64,000 nt of DNA from Polaromonas sp. C04 (GTDB lineage Bacteria; Pseudomonadota; Gammaproteobacteria; Burkholderiales; Burkholderiaceae_C). The notes under the pieces are model-generated. The model had not been told where the DNA came from. It ran no database searches and saw only the letters and a program-made list of their open reading frames with translations. Location: the NCBI RefSeq assembly GCF_002002705.1, contig NZ_MUNS01000042.1, positions 20,001-84,000 on the forward strand. Direction: 5' to 3'. The first letter of the stretch is position 1. The number at the start of each line of letters is the position of its first letter. Position numbers and translations under genes: made by a program. Below, in pieces: positions 1 to 9,809 of the stretch.

Positions 1-283
1 CTGCCTGCTCGATGCGCACACTGCTGAGTGGCACATCGAGCTCTTCCGCGGCCAGCATGGGCAGCGCGGTGTACACGCCCTGGCCCATCTCGCTGCGCGC
101 CATTGCCAGCACCACACTGCCGTCCGCGGCGATCTTGATCCAGCCGTTCAGCGCGACGTCGCCCGCCTCGGGCAGCATCAGATCCGGCGAGCCCAGGCGC
201 GAGCGCGCGGGCAGGATGCTCCAGCCGACTACCAGCGCGCCGGCGGCGCCGGCGGCGCTCAACAACCAGGTGCGGCGCCTCAT
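1..283 (-). CDS. Molybdopterin-binding subunit of a xanthine-dehydrogenase-family oxidoreductase (isoquinoline 1-oxidoreductase beta-like), 5' part only
   Basis: About 94 N-terminal codons are visible; the gene runs off the left edge. The start reads [21 protein letters not shown], an arginine-rich segment followed by a hydrophobic stretch, which fits a Tat-type signal or membrane anchor. It is followed by residues resembling the start of the large catalytic subunit ([20 protein letters not shown], then [20 protein letters not shown]). Its ATG overlaps the stop of the upstream [2Fe-2S] subunit by four bases, so the two are translationally coupled. Family knowledge: these alpha/beta pairs pass electrons from a Mo-cofactor hydroxylation site to the small subunit. 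The substrate cannot be told from this fragment. Confidence 0.85.
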   Translation of the reverse strand, partial: MRRRTWLLSAAGAAGALVVGWSILPARSRLGSPDLMLPEAGDVALNGWIKIAADGSVVLAMARSEMGQGVYTALPMLAAEELDVPLSSVRIEQA

Positions 284-798
284 GAATGACTCCCGGCATC
301 CAGCAACGCCACCGCCACGGCGGGCGGGCCCGCGGGCGAACGCGCTGGCGGGCGGCTCTCGGCCGCCCGGTGAATCGCCGCGCGCACTCTTTGGTAGGTG
401 CCACAGCGGCAGATATTCGTCATGGCCTCGTCGATGTCGGCATCGGTCGGCTGCGGCTTGGCTTCGAGCAGCGCGGCGGCGGCCATCAGCATGCCGCTCT
501 GGCAGTAGCCGCATTGCGGCACCTGTTCGGCAATCCAGGCCACCTGCAGCGGATGCGGCTGCTGCGACGTGCCCAGCGCCTCGATGGTCTGGATGCGCTT
601 GCCCGCCACCGCGGACACCGGCAACACGCACGAGCGCACGGCCTGGCCGTCGATATGCACGGTGCAGGCGCCGCAAGCCGCCACGCCGCAGCCGAATTTG
701 GTGCCCGTCATGTTCAGCACGTCGCGCAGCACCCATAGCAGCGGCATATTGGGATCGGCATCGACCTGGACCGGCTGGCCGTTGATTTGCAATTCCAC
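280..798 (-). CDS. [2Fe-2S]-binding small subunit of the molybdenum hydroxylase (isoquinoline 1-oxidoreductase alpha-like)
   Basis: 172 residues. Two iron-sulfur motifs are complete: C37, C42, C45 and C57 form a plant-type ferredoxin cluster site, and C96, C99, C130 and C132 the second cluster in a helical domain. The protein has no signal peptide of its own. The start is GTG at 798, preceded seven bases upstream by AGGAGA. The C-terminal 35 residues after the second cluster are longer than in typical family members of about 150 residues and are rich in Ala and Pro. It is coupled by an ATGA overlap to the large-subunit gene and is divergent from uup. Substrate unknown. Confidence 0.9.
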   Translation of the reverse strand: MELQINGQPVQVDADPNMPLLWVLRDVLNMTGTKFGCGVAACGACTVHIDGQAVRSCVLPVSAVAGKRIQTIEALGTSQQPHPLQVAWIAEQVPQCGYCQSGMLMAAAALLEAKPQPTDADIDEAMTNICRCGTYQRVRAAIHRAAESRPPARSPAGPPAVAVALLDAGSHS

Positions 799-912
799 AG
801 AATCTCCTCAAGTTAAGCGGCGCGCCAAGGCGCTGACAATCCACTATAGAACGCCCCTGATGGCGGCGATAGGGAGGGCTCCCGGTAAACGCACCGGATA
901 ATCGCTCCCCAC

Positions 913-2805
<1,893 letters not shown>

Positions 2806-2810
2806 CGGCA

Positions 2811-4247
2811 CTACTTCATCGCATCGCGCAGCCGCGCAAACACCTTCCAGAACGCCACCTCCTGCGTGGTCGCGAAGTTGATGCGCATCAGCGTGCTGGG
2901 CTGGCGGCTGGCGTGGAACAGCGCGCCGGGCGCCAGCAGGTAGCCCTCGTCGAGCATGCGCTGCGACAGCGCGTCGGTGTCCACAAAGGTCTCGACCCAG
3001 CCGAACAGCCCGGCCGGCTCGGCCGCGAACGTGCAGCCGTGCGCCAGCGCGAGCTTCACGCTGCGCGCGCGCGCCAGATCGAGCCGGGTGCGGATGCGCT
3101 CGGCGTGGCGCCGCAACTGGCCCTGGTCGATGCACCAGGCCAGCGCCTTCTCCAAGAGCGCGGGCGTGGTCAGCGTGGCCAGCAGCTTGGTGTCCAGCAG
3201 CGGCTCCACCAGGTCGGGCGGCGCCGCCAGAAAGCCGACGCGCCAGTTCGGCGCCAGGATCTTGGCAAAGCCGCTGACATAAATCGTGCGCTGCAGGCCG
3301 TCGAGCGCGCACAGCCGCGTGGCGTGCACGGGCGCGAGGTGGCTGTAGGTGTCGTCTTCGACGATGTGGAAGTTGTGCGCGTTGGCCAGCTGCAGCACGC
3401 GGTGCGCGCTGCCGGGCGTGAGGCAGTAGCCGGTCGGGTTGTGGAACACGCTGACGCTGACGAACAGCTTGGGCGCATGCGCCGCGCAGTACTGCGCCAT
3501 CACGGCCAGGTCGGGCCCGTCGGCACGGCGCGGCACCGGCAGGATGCGCATGCCCAGCGCCGCCAGACGCGCGAACTCCACCGCCCAGCCGGGCTCTTCC
3601 ACCATCACGTGGTCACCAGGGCGCAGCAGCGTGCGGCTCACGACATCGAGCGCATGGGTGGCGCCCACGGTAGTGACGATCTGCGCCGGCAACGCTGGCA
3701 CATTGAGTCCCGCCAGCTTCTTGGACAGCGACCGGCGCAGGCCGCTGTCGCCCGCGGGCTCGCCGTATTGCAGCGAGAACTCCTGCAGCGCCCGGGTGCC
3801 GGTGACCTTGCGCACCGCCGCCGGCATGAAGGTGCTCTCCAGCCACTGCGGCGGCAGCACGCCCATGCCGGGCTGCGGCTTGTCGCTGGAGCCGTGGAAC
3901 ATGCCGCGAATCAGCGCGGTGGCGTTGACCGGTGCGTGGGGTGAGGGTGCGCCGGCTGTGATTTTTGCAGATGCTACTTGATTCATAGCGCCTGGTGCAT
4001 GCGTATCAAGGGCTGCAGCCATTTCCCGCACAAAAAAGCCGCGGTTCTTGCGGGCCTCGACCAGGCCCTGCGCGAGCAGCTGGTCATAGGCCGCGACCAC
4101 CGTGGACGGGCTCACGCCCTGCTGCTGCGCGCACTGGCGCACCGAAGGCAGGCGCGCGCCGGGCGCCAGCAGGCGGTTGCGGATGCGCTCGCCAAAGCGC
4201 GTGGCGAGCTGCTCCGTGAGCGACTGGGCGGCGGTTTTCATCAGCAT
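2811..4247 (-). CDS. MocR/PdxR-type regulator: GntR winged helix fused to a fold-type I aminotransferase domain
   Basis: 478 residues. Residues 1-72 are a GntR-like winged helix (LPSVRQCAQQQGVSPSTVVA). Residues about 105-478 are an aminotransferase-like domain with the PLP-lysine context SGFAKILAPNWRVGF near residue 328. Such regulators bind PLP or PLP-amino acid adducts and control vitamin B6, amino-acid or exporter genes, often those transcribed divergently. Here the divergent unit begins with a LysE exporter. The linker (residues 75-97) is made by an intragenic repeat. Two ATGs lie close together (4247 and 4241); either could be used. Target genes are inferred from position only. Confidence 0.9.
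   Translation of the reverse strand: MLMKTAAQSLTEQLATRFGERIRNRLLAPGARLPSVRQCAQQQGVSPSTVVAAYDQLLAQGLVEARKNRGFFVREMAAALDTHAPGAMNQVASAKITAGAPSPHAPVNATALIRGMFHGSSDKPQPGMGVLPPQWLESTFMPAAVRKVTGTRALQEFSLQYGEPAGDSGLRRSLSKKLAGLNVPALPAQIVTTVGATHALDVVSRTLLRPGDHVMVEEPGWAVEFARLAALGMRILPVPRRADGPDLAVMAQYCAAHAPKLFVSVSVFHNPTGYCLTPGSAHRVLQLANAHNFHIVEDDTYSHLAPVHATRLCALDGLQRTIYVSGFAKILAPNWRVGFLAAPPDLVEPLLDTKLLATLTTPALLEKALAWCIDQGQLRRHAERIRTRLDLARARSVKLALAHGCTFAAEPAGLFGWVETFVDTDALSQRMLDEGYLLAPGALFHASRQPSTLMRINFATTQEVAFWKVFARLRDAMK
3961..4024 (+). repeat. Intragenic repeat copy 3 (in the MocR linker)
   Basis: The plus strand reads GATGCTACTTGATTCATAGC, then GCCTGGTGCATGCG, TATCAAGGGCTGCAGCC and ATTT, one of the best matches to the family. 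It is antisense to the MocR gene and encodes linker residues about 75-97 between the DNA-binding and aminotransferase domains. Confidence 0.8.
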
Positions 4248-4339
4248 GGCAAGACCTTTGCAAGACCGCTGGGGCAGGCGTTAAAGTGGCGCTGTGCTGC
4301 CACGGCGGACCATACAGATTCTCAAGTGAGGCGATTAAC

Positions 4340-4371
4340 TGTATTGGCTGTGTACTGGTTTCGACTATAAA
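4340..4371 (+). promoter_or_regulatory. LysE-operon promoter overlapped by a direct repeat, probable MocR operator
   Basis: TTGGCT (4344-4349) and TATAAA (4366-4371) are separated by 16 bases, a good sigma-70 promoter reading toward the LysE gene. The octamers TGTATTGG (4340-4347) and TGTACTGG (4351-4358) form a direct repeat 11 bases apart, overlapping the -35 box. MocR-family regulators usually bind direct repeats in the divergent intergenic region. The assignment to this MocR is inference. Confidence 0.55.
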
Positions 4372-4424
4372 GTAGGCCGCCTGCACAGGCAAGCCCTTCA
4401 CGCCCTCACGACCCGGAATCTTCC

Positions 4425-5036
4425 ATGAACGCCGCCGAATTCACCGCGCTGCTCGTGCTCGCCACCGCCATGAGCTTCACGCCGGGGCCGAACACCACGC
4501 TGTCCACCGCACTCGCGGCCAACCACGGCCTCAAACGCGCGCTGCCCTTTGTCTGCTCGGTACCCATCGGCTTCGGTGCGCTGCTGTGCGTGTGCGCGCT
4601 CGGCCTGGGCGCGCTGCTGCTGGCGCTGCCGCTGCTGGGCTGGGTCGTGAAGCTCGTGGGCGTGGCCTATCTGCTGTGGCTGGCGTGGAAGCTGACGCAG
4701 GCCACCGGGCTGGCCTCGGCCAATGCGGCGCGGATGAACGTCGGTTTCTGGCAGGGCGCGAGCCTGCAGTTCATGAACATCAAGGGCTGGATGCTGGCGC
4801 TGGCCATCATGGGCGGCTGGATCGCCGGGCGCGAGCATCCGGGCGCGCGCTTCGCCATCGTGCTGCCGGTGCTGCTGGTCTTTACCTTCGCGAGCACCCT
4901 GAGCTACGCGCTGATGGGCTCGCTGCTGCGCGACTGGCTGGCCGGCCCGGCACAGACCGGGATGCGCCTGCGCTGGTTCAACCGCGCCATGGCCGCGGTG
5001 CTGGTGCTGACCGCCGGCTGGATGCTCACGGTATGA
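4425..5036 (+). CDS. LysE/RhtB family amino-acid exporter
   Basis: 203 residues, the usual family length. It starts with the conserved FTPGPNTTLS segment (about residues 20-29) and has around six hydrophobic segments. The family exports amino acids such as lysine, homoserine or threonine across the inner membrane; the substrate here is not determinable. It is the first gene of a run read away from the MocR regulator. Its TGA overlaps the ATG of the EamA gene (ATGA), so translation is probably coupled. Confidence 0.9.
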   Translation: MNAAEFTALLVLATAMSFTPGPNTTLSTALAANHGLKRALPFVCSVPIGFGALLCVCALGLGALLLALPLLGWVVKLVGVAYLLWLAWKLTQATGLASANAARMNVGFWQGASLQFMNIKGWMLALAIMGGWIAGREHPGARFAIVLPVLLVFTFASTLSYALMGSLLRDWLAGPAQTGMRLRWFNRAMAAVLVLTAGWMLTV

Positions 5037-5962
5037 ACGCCACCAGCAAGGGCCTGTGGCTCGGCACGCTGGGCGTGCTGATCTTCTCGCTCACGCTGCC
5101 GCTGACGCGCATGGCGGTGGGCTCGGTCGCGCAGCCGCAACTCTCGGGCGTGTTCATCGCGATGGGCCGCGCCGCGGTGGCGGGAACCTTAAGCCTGTTT
5201 TTTCTGCTCGCCACACGTGCACCGCGGCCGCGGCGCGGCGACTGGCCGCTGATCCTGGCGACCTCGCTGGGCGCCGTGTTCGGCTTTCCGCTGTTCACCT
5301 CGATCGCCATGCGCTATGTGGAGGCAGTGCATGCCAGCGTCATGCTGGGCGTGCTGCCGCTGGCCACCGCCATGGTCGGGGCCTGGCTGCACCGCCAGCG
5401 CCCCTCGGCGGGGTTCTGGCTCTGCGCCGTGGTCGGCAGCGCGCTGGTGGCGGCTTTTTCGATGCTGCATTCGGGCAACGCCATCGCCGCAGCCGGCATG
5501 GGCGTGCACTGGGCCGACGCGCTGCTGCTGCTCGCCATGCTGTGCGCCGCGGTCAGCTATGGCGCGGGCGCCAAACTTGCAGGCCGCATGCGCGCCGACC
5601 ACGTGATTTGCTGGGCGCTGGTGATCGCCCTGCCCCTCAGCCTGCCCGCCGTCCTCGCGGCATGGCCGCAGAACGCCATCACACCGCAGGCGTGGTGGGC
5701 CTTTGGCTATGTGGCGGTATTTTCGATGTGGATCGGCTTTTTTGCCTGGTACCGGGGCCTGGCGCTCGGCGGCACCGTGCGCGTGAGCCAGGTGCAGCTG
5801 ATCCAGCCGTTCCTGTCCATGCTGTTTGCCGTGCCGCTGCTGGGCGAGACGCTGGACGCGGTGACGGTCGCGTTTGGGCTGGCGGTCATCGCCACCGTCT
5901 TTATCGGCAAGAAAATGCCCGTTGGAACCGCCACACAAATGGCAACTGGAGTGACCCCATGA
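5033..5962 (+). CDS. EamA-family (DMT superfamily) metabolite transporter
   Basis: 309 residues beginning MNATSKGLWLGTLGVLIFS, with about ten hydrophobic segments in two homologous halves, as is normal for EamA exporters. The start is fixed by the four-base ATGA overlap with the LysE stop; upstream in-frame codons lie inside the LysE gene. Its own TGA overlaps the ATG of the aminotransferase gene in the same way. Two different exporters in one coupled operon with amino-acid enzymes suggests control of an amino-acid pool; the substrate is unknown. Confidence 0.88.
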   Translation: MNATSKGLWLGTLGVLIFSLTLPLTRMAVGSVAQPQLSGVFIAMGRAAVAGTLSLFFLLATRAPRPRRGDWPLILATSLGAVFGFPLFTSIAMRYVEAVHASVMLGVLPLATAMVGAWLHRQRPSAGFWLCAVVGSALVAAFSMLHSGNAIAAAGMGVHWADALLLLAMLCAAVSYGAGAKLAGRMRADHVICWALVIALPLSLPAVLAAWPQNAITPQAWWAFGYVAVFSMWIGFFAWYRGLALGGTVRVSQVQLIQPFLSMLFAVPLLGETLDAVTVAFGLAVIATVFIGKKMPVGTATQMATGVTP

Positions 5963-7152
5963 GTTTGAACCTGCTTGATCAACCCGGCTTCTGGCAACTG
6001 GCCGCCCGCGCCGAAAAAATGAACCCCTCGGTGATCCGCGAGATCCTGAAGGTGACCGAGAAGCCCGGCATCATCAGCTTTGCCGGCGGCCTGCCCTCGC
6101 CCAGGACCTTTCCGGTCGCCGAGTTTGCGGCGGCCTGCGCCAAGGTGCTGCGCGAGGATGCGCACGCCTCGCTGCAGTACGCGGCCAGCGAGGGCTATGG
6201 CCCGCTGCGCGAGATGGTCGCCGCCGCGCTGCCCTGGCCGGCGGAGGCTTCGCAGGTGCTGATCACCACCGGCTCGCAGCAGGGACTGGACCTGCTGGCC
6301 AAGGTGCTGATCGACGAAGGCAGCCGCATTCTGGTGGAGACACCGACCTACCTGGGCGCGCTGCAGGCCTTCGCGCCGATGCAGCCCGAGGTGGTCAGTG
6401 TGCAAAGCGACGACGAGGGCGTGGTGATTGACGACCTCGTGGGCAAATCCAAAGGCGCGCGCTTCCTGTACGTGCTGCCCAACTTCCAGAACCCGACCGG
6501 CCGCACCATGACCGAGGCGCGCCGCGCGGCGCTCTCAAGGCGCGCGGCCGAACTGGGCCTGCCGCTGGTGGAAGACAACCCGTACGGCGACCTGTGGTTC
6601 GACGCGCCGCCGCCCGCGCCCATGACGGCGCGCAACCCCGACGGCTGCGTCTACCTCGGCTCGTTTTCCAAGGTACTGGCGCCGGGGCTGCGGCTCGGCT
6701 ACCTGGTGGCGCCAAAGGGGCTGTACCCCAAGCTGCTGCAGGCCAAGCAGGCGGCCGACCTGCACAGCGCCGGCTTCAACCAGCGCGTGGTCGCCGAAGT
6801 CATGGCGGACGGCTTTCTGGAGCGTCACGTGCCCACCATCCGCGCGCTCTACAAGTCGCAGCAGGGTGCCATGCTGGCCGCGATGCGCGAGCACATGCCC
6901 GCGGGCGTGAGCTGGAACACCCCGGCCGGCGGCATGTTCCTGTGGGCGCGCCTGCCCGAGGGCATGGACGCCGTCCGGCTGCTGCCCAGGGCGGTCGAGC
7001 ACAACGTGGCCTTTGTGCCGGGCGCGGCGTTCTATGCCGACCATAGCGACCCGCGCACCCTGCGCCTGAGTTTCGTGACCGCCAGCGTGGACGAAATCAA
7101 GACCGGCGTGGCCGCGCTGGCACAGGCCATCCGGCAGGCCGGTAAGGAATAG
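5959..7152 (+). CDS. PLP-dependent aminotransferase, 2-aminoadipate/aromatic (LysN-like) class I/II
   Basis: 397 residues, starting MSLNLLDQPGFWQLAARAEK; the start is set by the ATGA overlap with the EamA gene. Family landmarks are IISFAGGLPSPRTFP, LVEDNPYGDLWF and the PLP-lysine K238 in YLGSFSKVLAPGLRLGY. There is no N-terminal winged helix, so it is an enzyme rather than a MocR protein. It resembles broad-range 2-aminoadipate or branched-chain/aromatic transaminases. It would transfer amino groups to 2-oxoglutarate in the cytoplasm. The exact amino acid cannot be read from the sequence. Confidence 0.88.
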   Translation: MSLNLLDQPGFWQLAARAEKMNPSVIREILKVTEKPGIISFAGGLPSPRTFPVAEFAAACAKVLREDAHASLQYAASEGYGPLREMVAAALPWPAEASQVLITTGSQQGLDLLAKVLIDEGSRILVETPTYLGALQAFAPMQPEVVSVQSDDEGVVIDDLVGKSKGARFLYVLPNFQNPTGRTMTEARRAALSRRAAELGLPLVEDNPYGDLWFDAPPPAPMTARNPDGCVYLGSFSKVLAPGLRLGYLVAPKGLYPKLLQAKQAADLHSAGFNQRVVAEVMADGFLERHVPTIRALYKSQQGAMLAAMREHMPAGVSWNTPAGGMFLWARLPEGMDAVRLLPRAVEHNVAFVPGAAFYADHSDPRTLRLSFVTASVDEIKTGVAALAQAIRQAGKE

Positions 7153-7156
7153 CACG

Positions 7157-8080
7157 ATGCAGCGCCCGTTCAAACAGGTCGATGTGTTCACCGCCGAGCC
7201 TTACCTCGGCAACGCGCTGGCCGTGGTGCTGGACGGCGCGGGCCTCGACGACGCGCAGATGCAGCGTTTTGCGCGCTGGACGAATCTGTCGGAGACCACG
7301 TTCGTGCTGGAGCCGACCGCTGCGGGCCGGGCAGCGGGCGCCGACTACCGGGTGCGCATCTTCACGCCCGGCGGCGAGCTGCCCTTTGCCGGGCACCCGA
7401 CGCTGGGCAGTTGCCACGCGTGGCTGCAGGCCGGAGGCCAGCCGCAAGCGGCTGACGTCATCACGCAGGAATGCCAGGTGGGTTTGGTGAAGATTCGCCG
7501 CGACGGCCAGCGGCTGGCGTTTGCCGCGCCGCCACTCCAGCGCAGCAACCCGGCGCCGGCCCTGCTGGCCCAGGTCAGCCAGGCGCTGGGCCTGCGGCCC
7601 GCGCAGGTCGTGGCCGCGCAACTGCTGGACAACGGCCCGGTCTGGCTCGGTCTGTGGCTGGACAGCAGCGAAAGCGTGCTGGCGCTCACGCCCGACCACG
7701 CCCGGCTCAAGACTTTGGGACAAAAAGTGGGTGTAGCCGGCGCCTATACTGCGCAACACGCTACGCCTTTGATAGCGCGCTCGAATCGCGAGGCACGCGC
7801 CTTTGTGGGCCACACCAAACCCGCCGCGGCCGCGCCTGACCTCGAGGTGCGGGCTTTTGCCGCGCCCATCGGCATCAACGAGGACCCGGTGACCGGCAGC
7901 TTCAATGCGAGCCTGGCGCAGTGGCTGATTGCCGACGGCCTGGCACCCGCGCGTTATCTGGCGGCGCAGGGCAGCTGCCTGGACCGCGCCGGGCGCGTGC
8001 ACATCGAGCGCGATGCAGGCGGCCAGGTCTGGGTCGGCGGCGAGTCGGTGACCTGCATTGATGGCACGGTGACGCTGTAA
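7157..8080 (+). CDS. PhzF-family isomerase/epimerase-like protein
   Basis: 307 residues, typical for PhzF-like proteins with two diaminopimelate-epimerase-like halves. It contains the N-terminal FKQVDVFTAEPYLGNALAVV, the catalytic Glu (E46 in LSETTFV), the GELPFAGHPTLG loop (near residue 75) and GINEDPVTGSFNASLA near the C-terminus. The best-studied member, PhzF, isomerises an intermediate in phenazine synthesis, but most homologues act on unknown small metabolites and no phenazine genes are present here. Residues 188-207 are encoded by an intragenic repeat. It starts five bases after the aminotransferase stop, so it belongs to the same operon. Confidence 0.88.
   Translation: MQRPFKQVDVFTAEPYLGNALAVVLDGAGLDDAQMQRFARWTNLSETTFVLEPTAAGRAAGADYRVRIFTPGGELPFAGHPTLGSCHAWLQAGGQPQAADVITQECQVGLVKIRRDGQRLAFAAPPLQRSNPAPALLAQVSQALGLRPAQVVAAQLLDNGPVWLGLWLDSSESVLALTPDHARLKTLGQKVGVAGAYTAQHATPLIARSNREARAFVGHTKPAAAAPDLEVRAFAAPIGINEDPVTGSFNASLAQWLIADGLAPARYLAAQGSCLDRAGRVHIERDAGGQVWVGGESVTCIDGTVTL
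7718..7776 (-). repeat. Intragenic repeat copy 4 (in the phzF-like gene)
   Basis: The minus strand reads GCGCTATCAAAGGCGTAGCG, then TGTTGCGCAGTATAGGCGCC, GGCTACACCCACTTTTT. The left hairpin GCTAT...GTAGC, GCGC block and GGC-CCATTTTT end are recognisable. It is antisense to the gene and encodes residues 188-207 (GQKVGVAGAYTAQHATPLIA) in frame. Confidence 0.7.
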
Positions 8081-8106
8081 GCGAACGGCCTGCTGGAGAT
8101 CCACCC

Positions 8107-9072
8107 ATGAACCTGCCCACCCTGCCCGACATCGAAGCCGCCGCCCAAGTGGTGTACCGCGAATTCCAGGCCACGCCGCAATACCGCTGGGGACTGCTGT
8201 CCGAGCGGCTGGGCACCGAGTGCTGGGTCAAGCACGAGAACCACACGCCGGTGGGCGCCTTCAAGCTGCGCGGCGGGCTGACCTATTTCGACCAGTTGAA
8301 GCAGCGCGGCGAACTGCCGGGCGAGGTCGTCAGCGCCACGCGCGGCAACCATGGCCAGAGCATCGGCTGGGCCGCGCGCGCGCATGGCGTGGCCTGCACC
8401 ATCGTGGTTCCGCACGGCAATTCGCTGGAGAAAAATGCGGCCATGCGCGCGCTCGGCGTCACATTGATCGAGCACGGGCAGGACTTCCAGGAAAGCCGCG
8501 AGTTCGCCATGCGGCTGGCGCTTGATCGCGGCGCCCACATGGTGCCGAGCTACCACCTGGACCTGGTGCGCGGCGTCAGCACCTACTGGTGGGAATTTTT
8601 CAAGGCCGTGCCACAGCTGGGTGTGGCGTACGTGCCGATCGGCCAGGGCTCGGGCGCATGCGCAGCGATTGCCGCCAAACTGGCGCTGGGTCACCGGGCC
8701 AGGATCATCGGTGTGGTCAGCGCGCACGCCACCACCTACTTCGACTCGCTGACCGCGGGCCGCGTGGTGGAGGCACCCGTGACCACCGTGCTGGCCGACG
8801 GCATGGCGTGCCGCGTCGCCGACCCCGTCGCACTCGACATCCTGGCCGCGCACCTCGACCACATCGTCAAGGTCACCGACCTGGAGGTAGCGCAGGCCAT
8901 GCGCGACCTGTACACCGCCACCCACAACGTGGCCGAGGGTGCGGGCGCCGCCGCCTTTGCCGCCGCCATGCAGGAGCGCAGCCAACTGTCCGGGCAGGTC
9001 GTCGGCATCGCGCTCAGCGGCGGCAATGTGGACAGCGGGACTGTCGCCAAGGTGCTCATGAACGCCGCTTGA
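8107..9072 (+). CDS. Threonine/serine dehydratase-like fold-type II PLP enzyme
   Basis: 321 residues. The PLP-lysine is K53 in the motif TPVGAFKLRGG, and the glycine-rich phosphate loop is represented by GQGSGACAA. There is no C-terminal ACT domain, so it resembles catabolic, non-allosteric threonine or hydroxy-amino-acid dehydratases rather than biosynthetic IlvA. Deamination of threonine would give 2-oxobutyrate in the cytoplasm. It follows the PhzF-like gene by 26 bases. Threonine is a plausible substrate of the nearby LysE/EamA exporters, which is inference only. Confidence 0.85.
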   Translation: MNLPTLPDIEAAAQVVYREFQATPQYRWGLLSERLGTECWVKHENHTPVGAFKLRGGLTYFDQLKQRGELPGEVVSATRGNHGQSIGWAARAHGVACTIVVPHGNSLEKNAAMRALGVTLIEHGQDFQESREFAMRLALDRGAHMVPSYHLDLVRGVSTYWWEFFKAVPQLGVAYVPIGQGSGACAAIAAKLALGHRARIIGVVSAHATTYFDSLTAGRVVEAPVTTVLADGMACRVADPVALDILAAHLDHIVKVTDLEVAQAMRDLYTATHNVAEGAGAAAFAAAMQERSQLSGQVVGIALSGGNVDSGTVAKVLMNAA

Positions 9073-9122
9073 GGTCACCCCCGGGACAAGGGGCGCCGAC
9101 CCGTTTGCCCTAAATTGCAGGC

Positions 9123-9794
9123 ATGGGAACCCTTTACCTCGTGCGCCACGGCCAGGCCTCGTTTGGCGCCGAAGACTACGACAACCTGAGCGATCTGGGC
9201 AAGAAGCAGAGCGTGCGCCTCGGCGAGTATTTCCGCGACAAGGGCCTCACTTTCGATGCCGTGCTGACCGGCACGCTGCGCCGCCATGCGCAAACCTGGG
9301 CAGGCATCCGTGAGGGTGGCGGCTTCACGACCGAGGCGCTGCCCTGGCCCGGGCTGAACGAATACGACAGCGAAGCGGTGATTGGCGCGATCCATCCGCA
9401 CAAGCTGGAGAAGCCCGACTCGCCCGAGATGTACCGGCACCATTTCCGCCTGCTGCGCGACGGCCTGGCCCAGTGGATGGCCGGCGTGGTCAGCCCCAGG
9501 GGCATGCCGAGCTACACGGAATTCGTGGCCGGCGTGACCAGCGCGCTCGACCATGTGCGCGCCCGGCATCACGGCGGCAAGGTGCTGATCGTCTCCAGCG
9601 GTGGCCCGATTGCCACCGCGGTCGGCCATGTGCTGGGCACCACGCCCGAGACCACGATCGAGCTGAACCTGCGCATCCGCAACGCTTCTGTGACCGAATT
9701 CGCCTTCACGCCCAAGCGCCACATGCTGCTGACCTACAACACGCTGCCGCACCTGGACGCGCCGGAGCACGCGGACTGGGTCACGTATTCATGA
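9123..9794 (+). CDS. Histidine phosphatase superfamily protein
   Basis: 223 residues. It begins MGTLYLVRHGQASFG, the RHG motif with catalytic H9, and contains a second conserved histidine in VLIVSSGGPIATAVGH (a variant of the usual SHGG site). The branch-1 fold covers phosphoglycerate-mutase-like enzymes and small-molecule phosphatases; the substrate is not predictable. It sits 50 bases after the dehydratase gene and may be transcribed separately, since CCTAAATTGC just before the ATG looks like a short promoter end. It is convergent with the monooxygenase gene. Confidence 0.85.
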   Translation: MGTLYLVRHGQASFGAEDYDNLSDLGKKQSVRLGEYFRDKGLTFDAVLTGTLRRHAQTWAGIREGGGFTTEALPWPGLNEYDSEAVIGAIHPHKLEKPDSPEMYRHHFRLLRDGLAQWMAGVVSPRGMPSYTEFVAGVTSALDHVRARHHGGKVLIVSSGGPIATAVGHVLGTTPETTIELNLRIRNASVTEFAFTPKRHMLLTYNTLPHLDAPEHADWVTYS

Positions 9795-9809
9795 AGCCGC
9801 GATGCGCTA

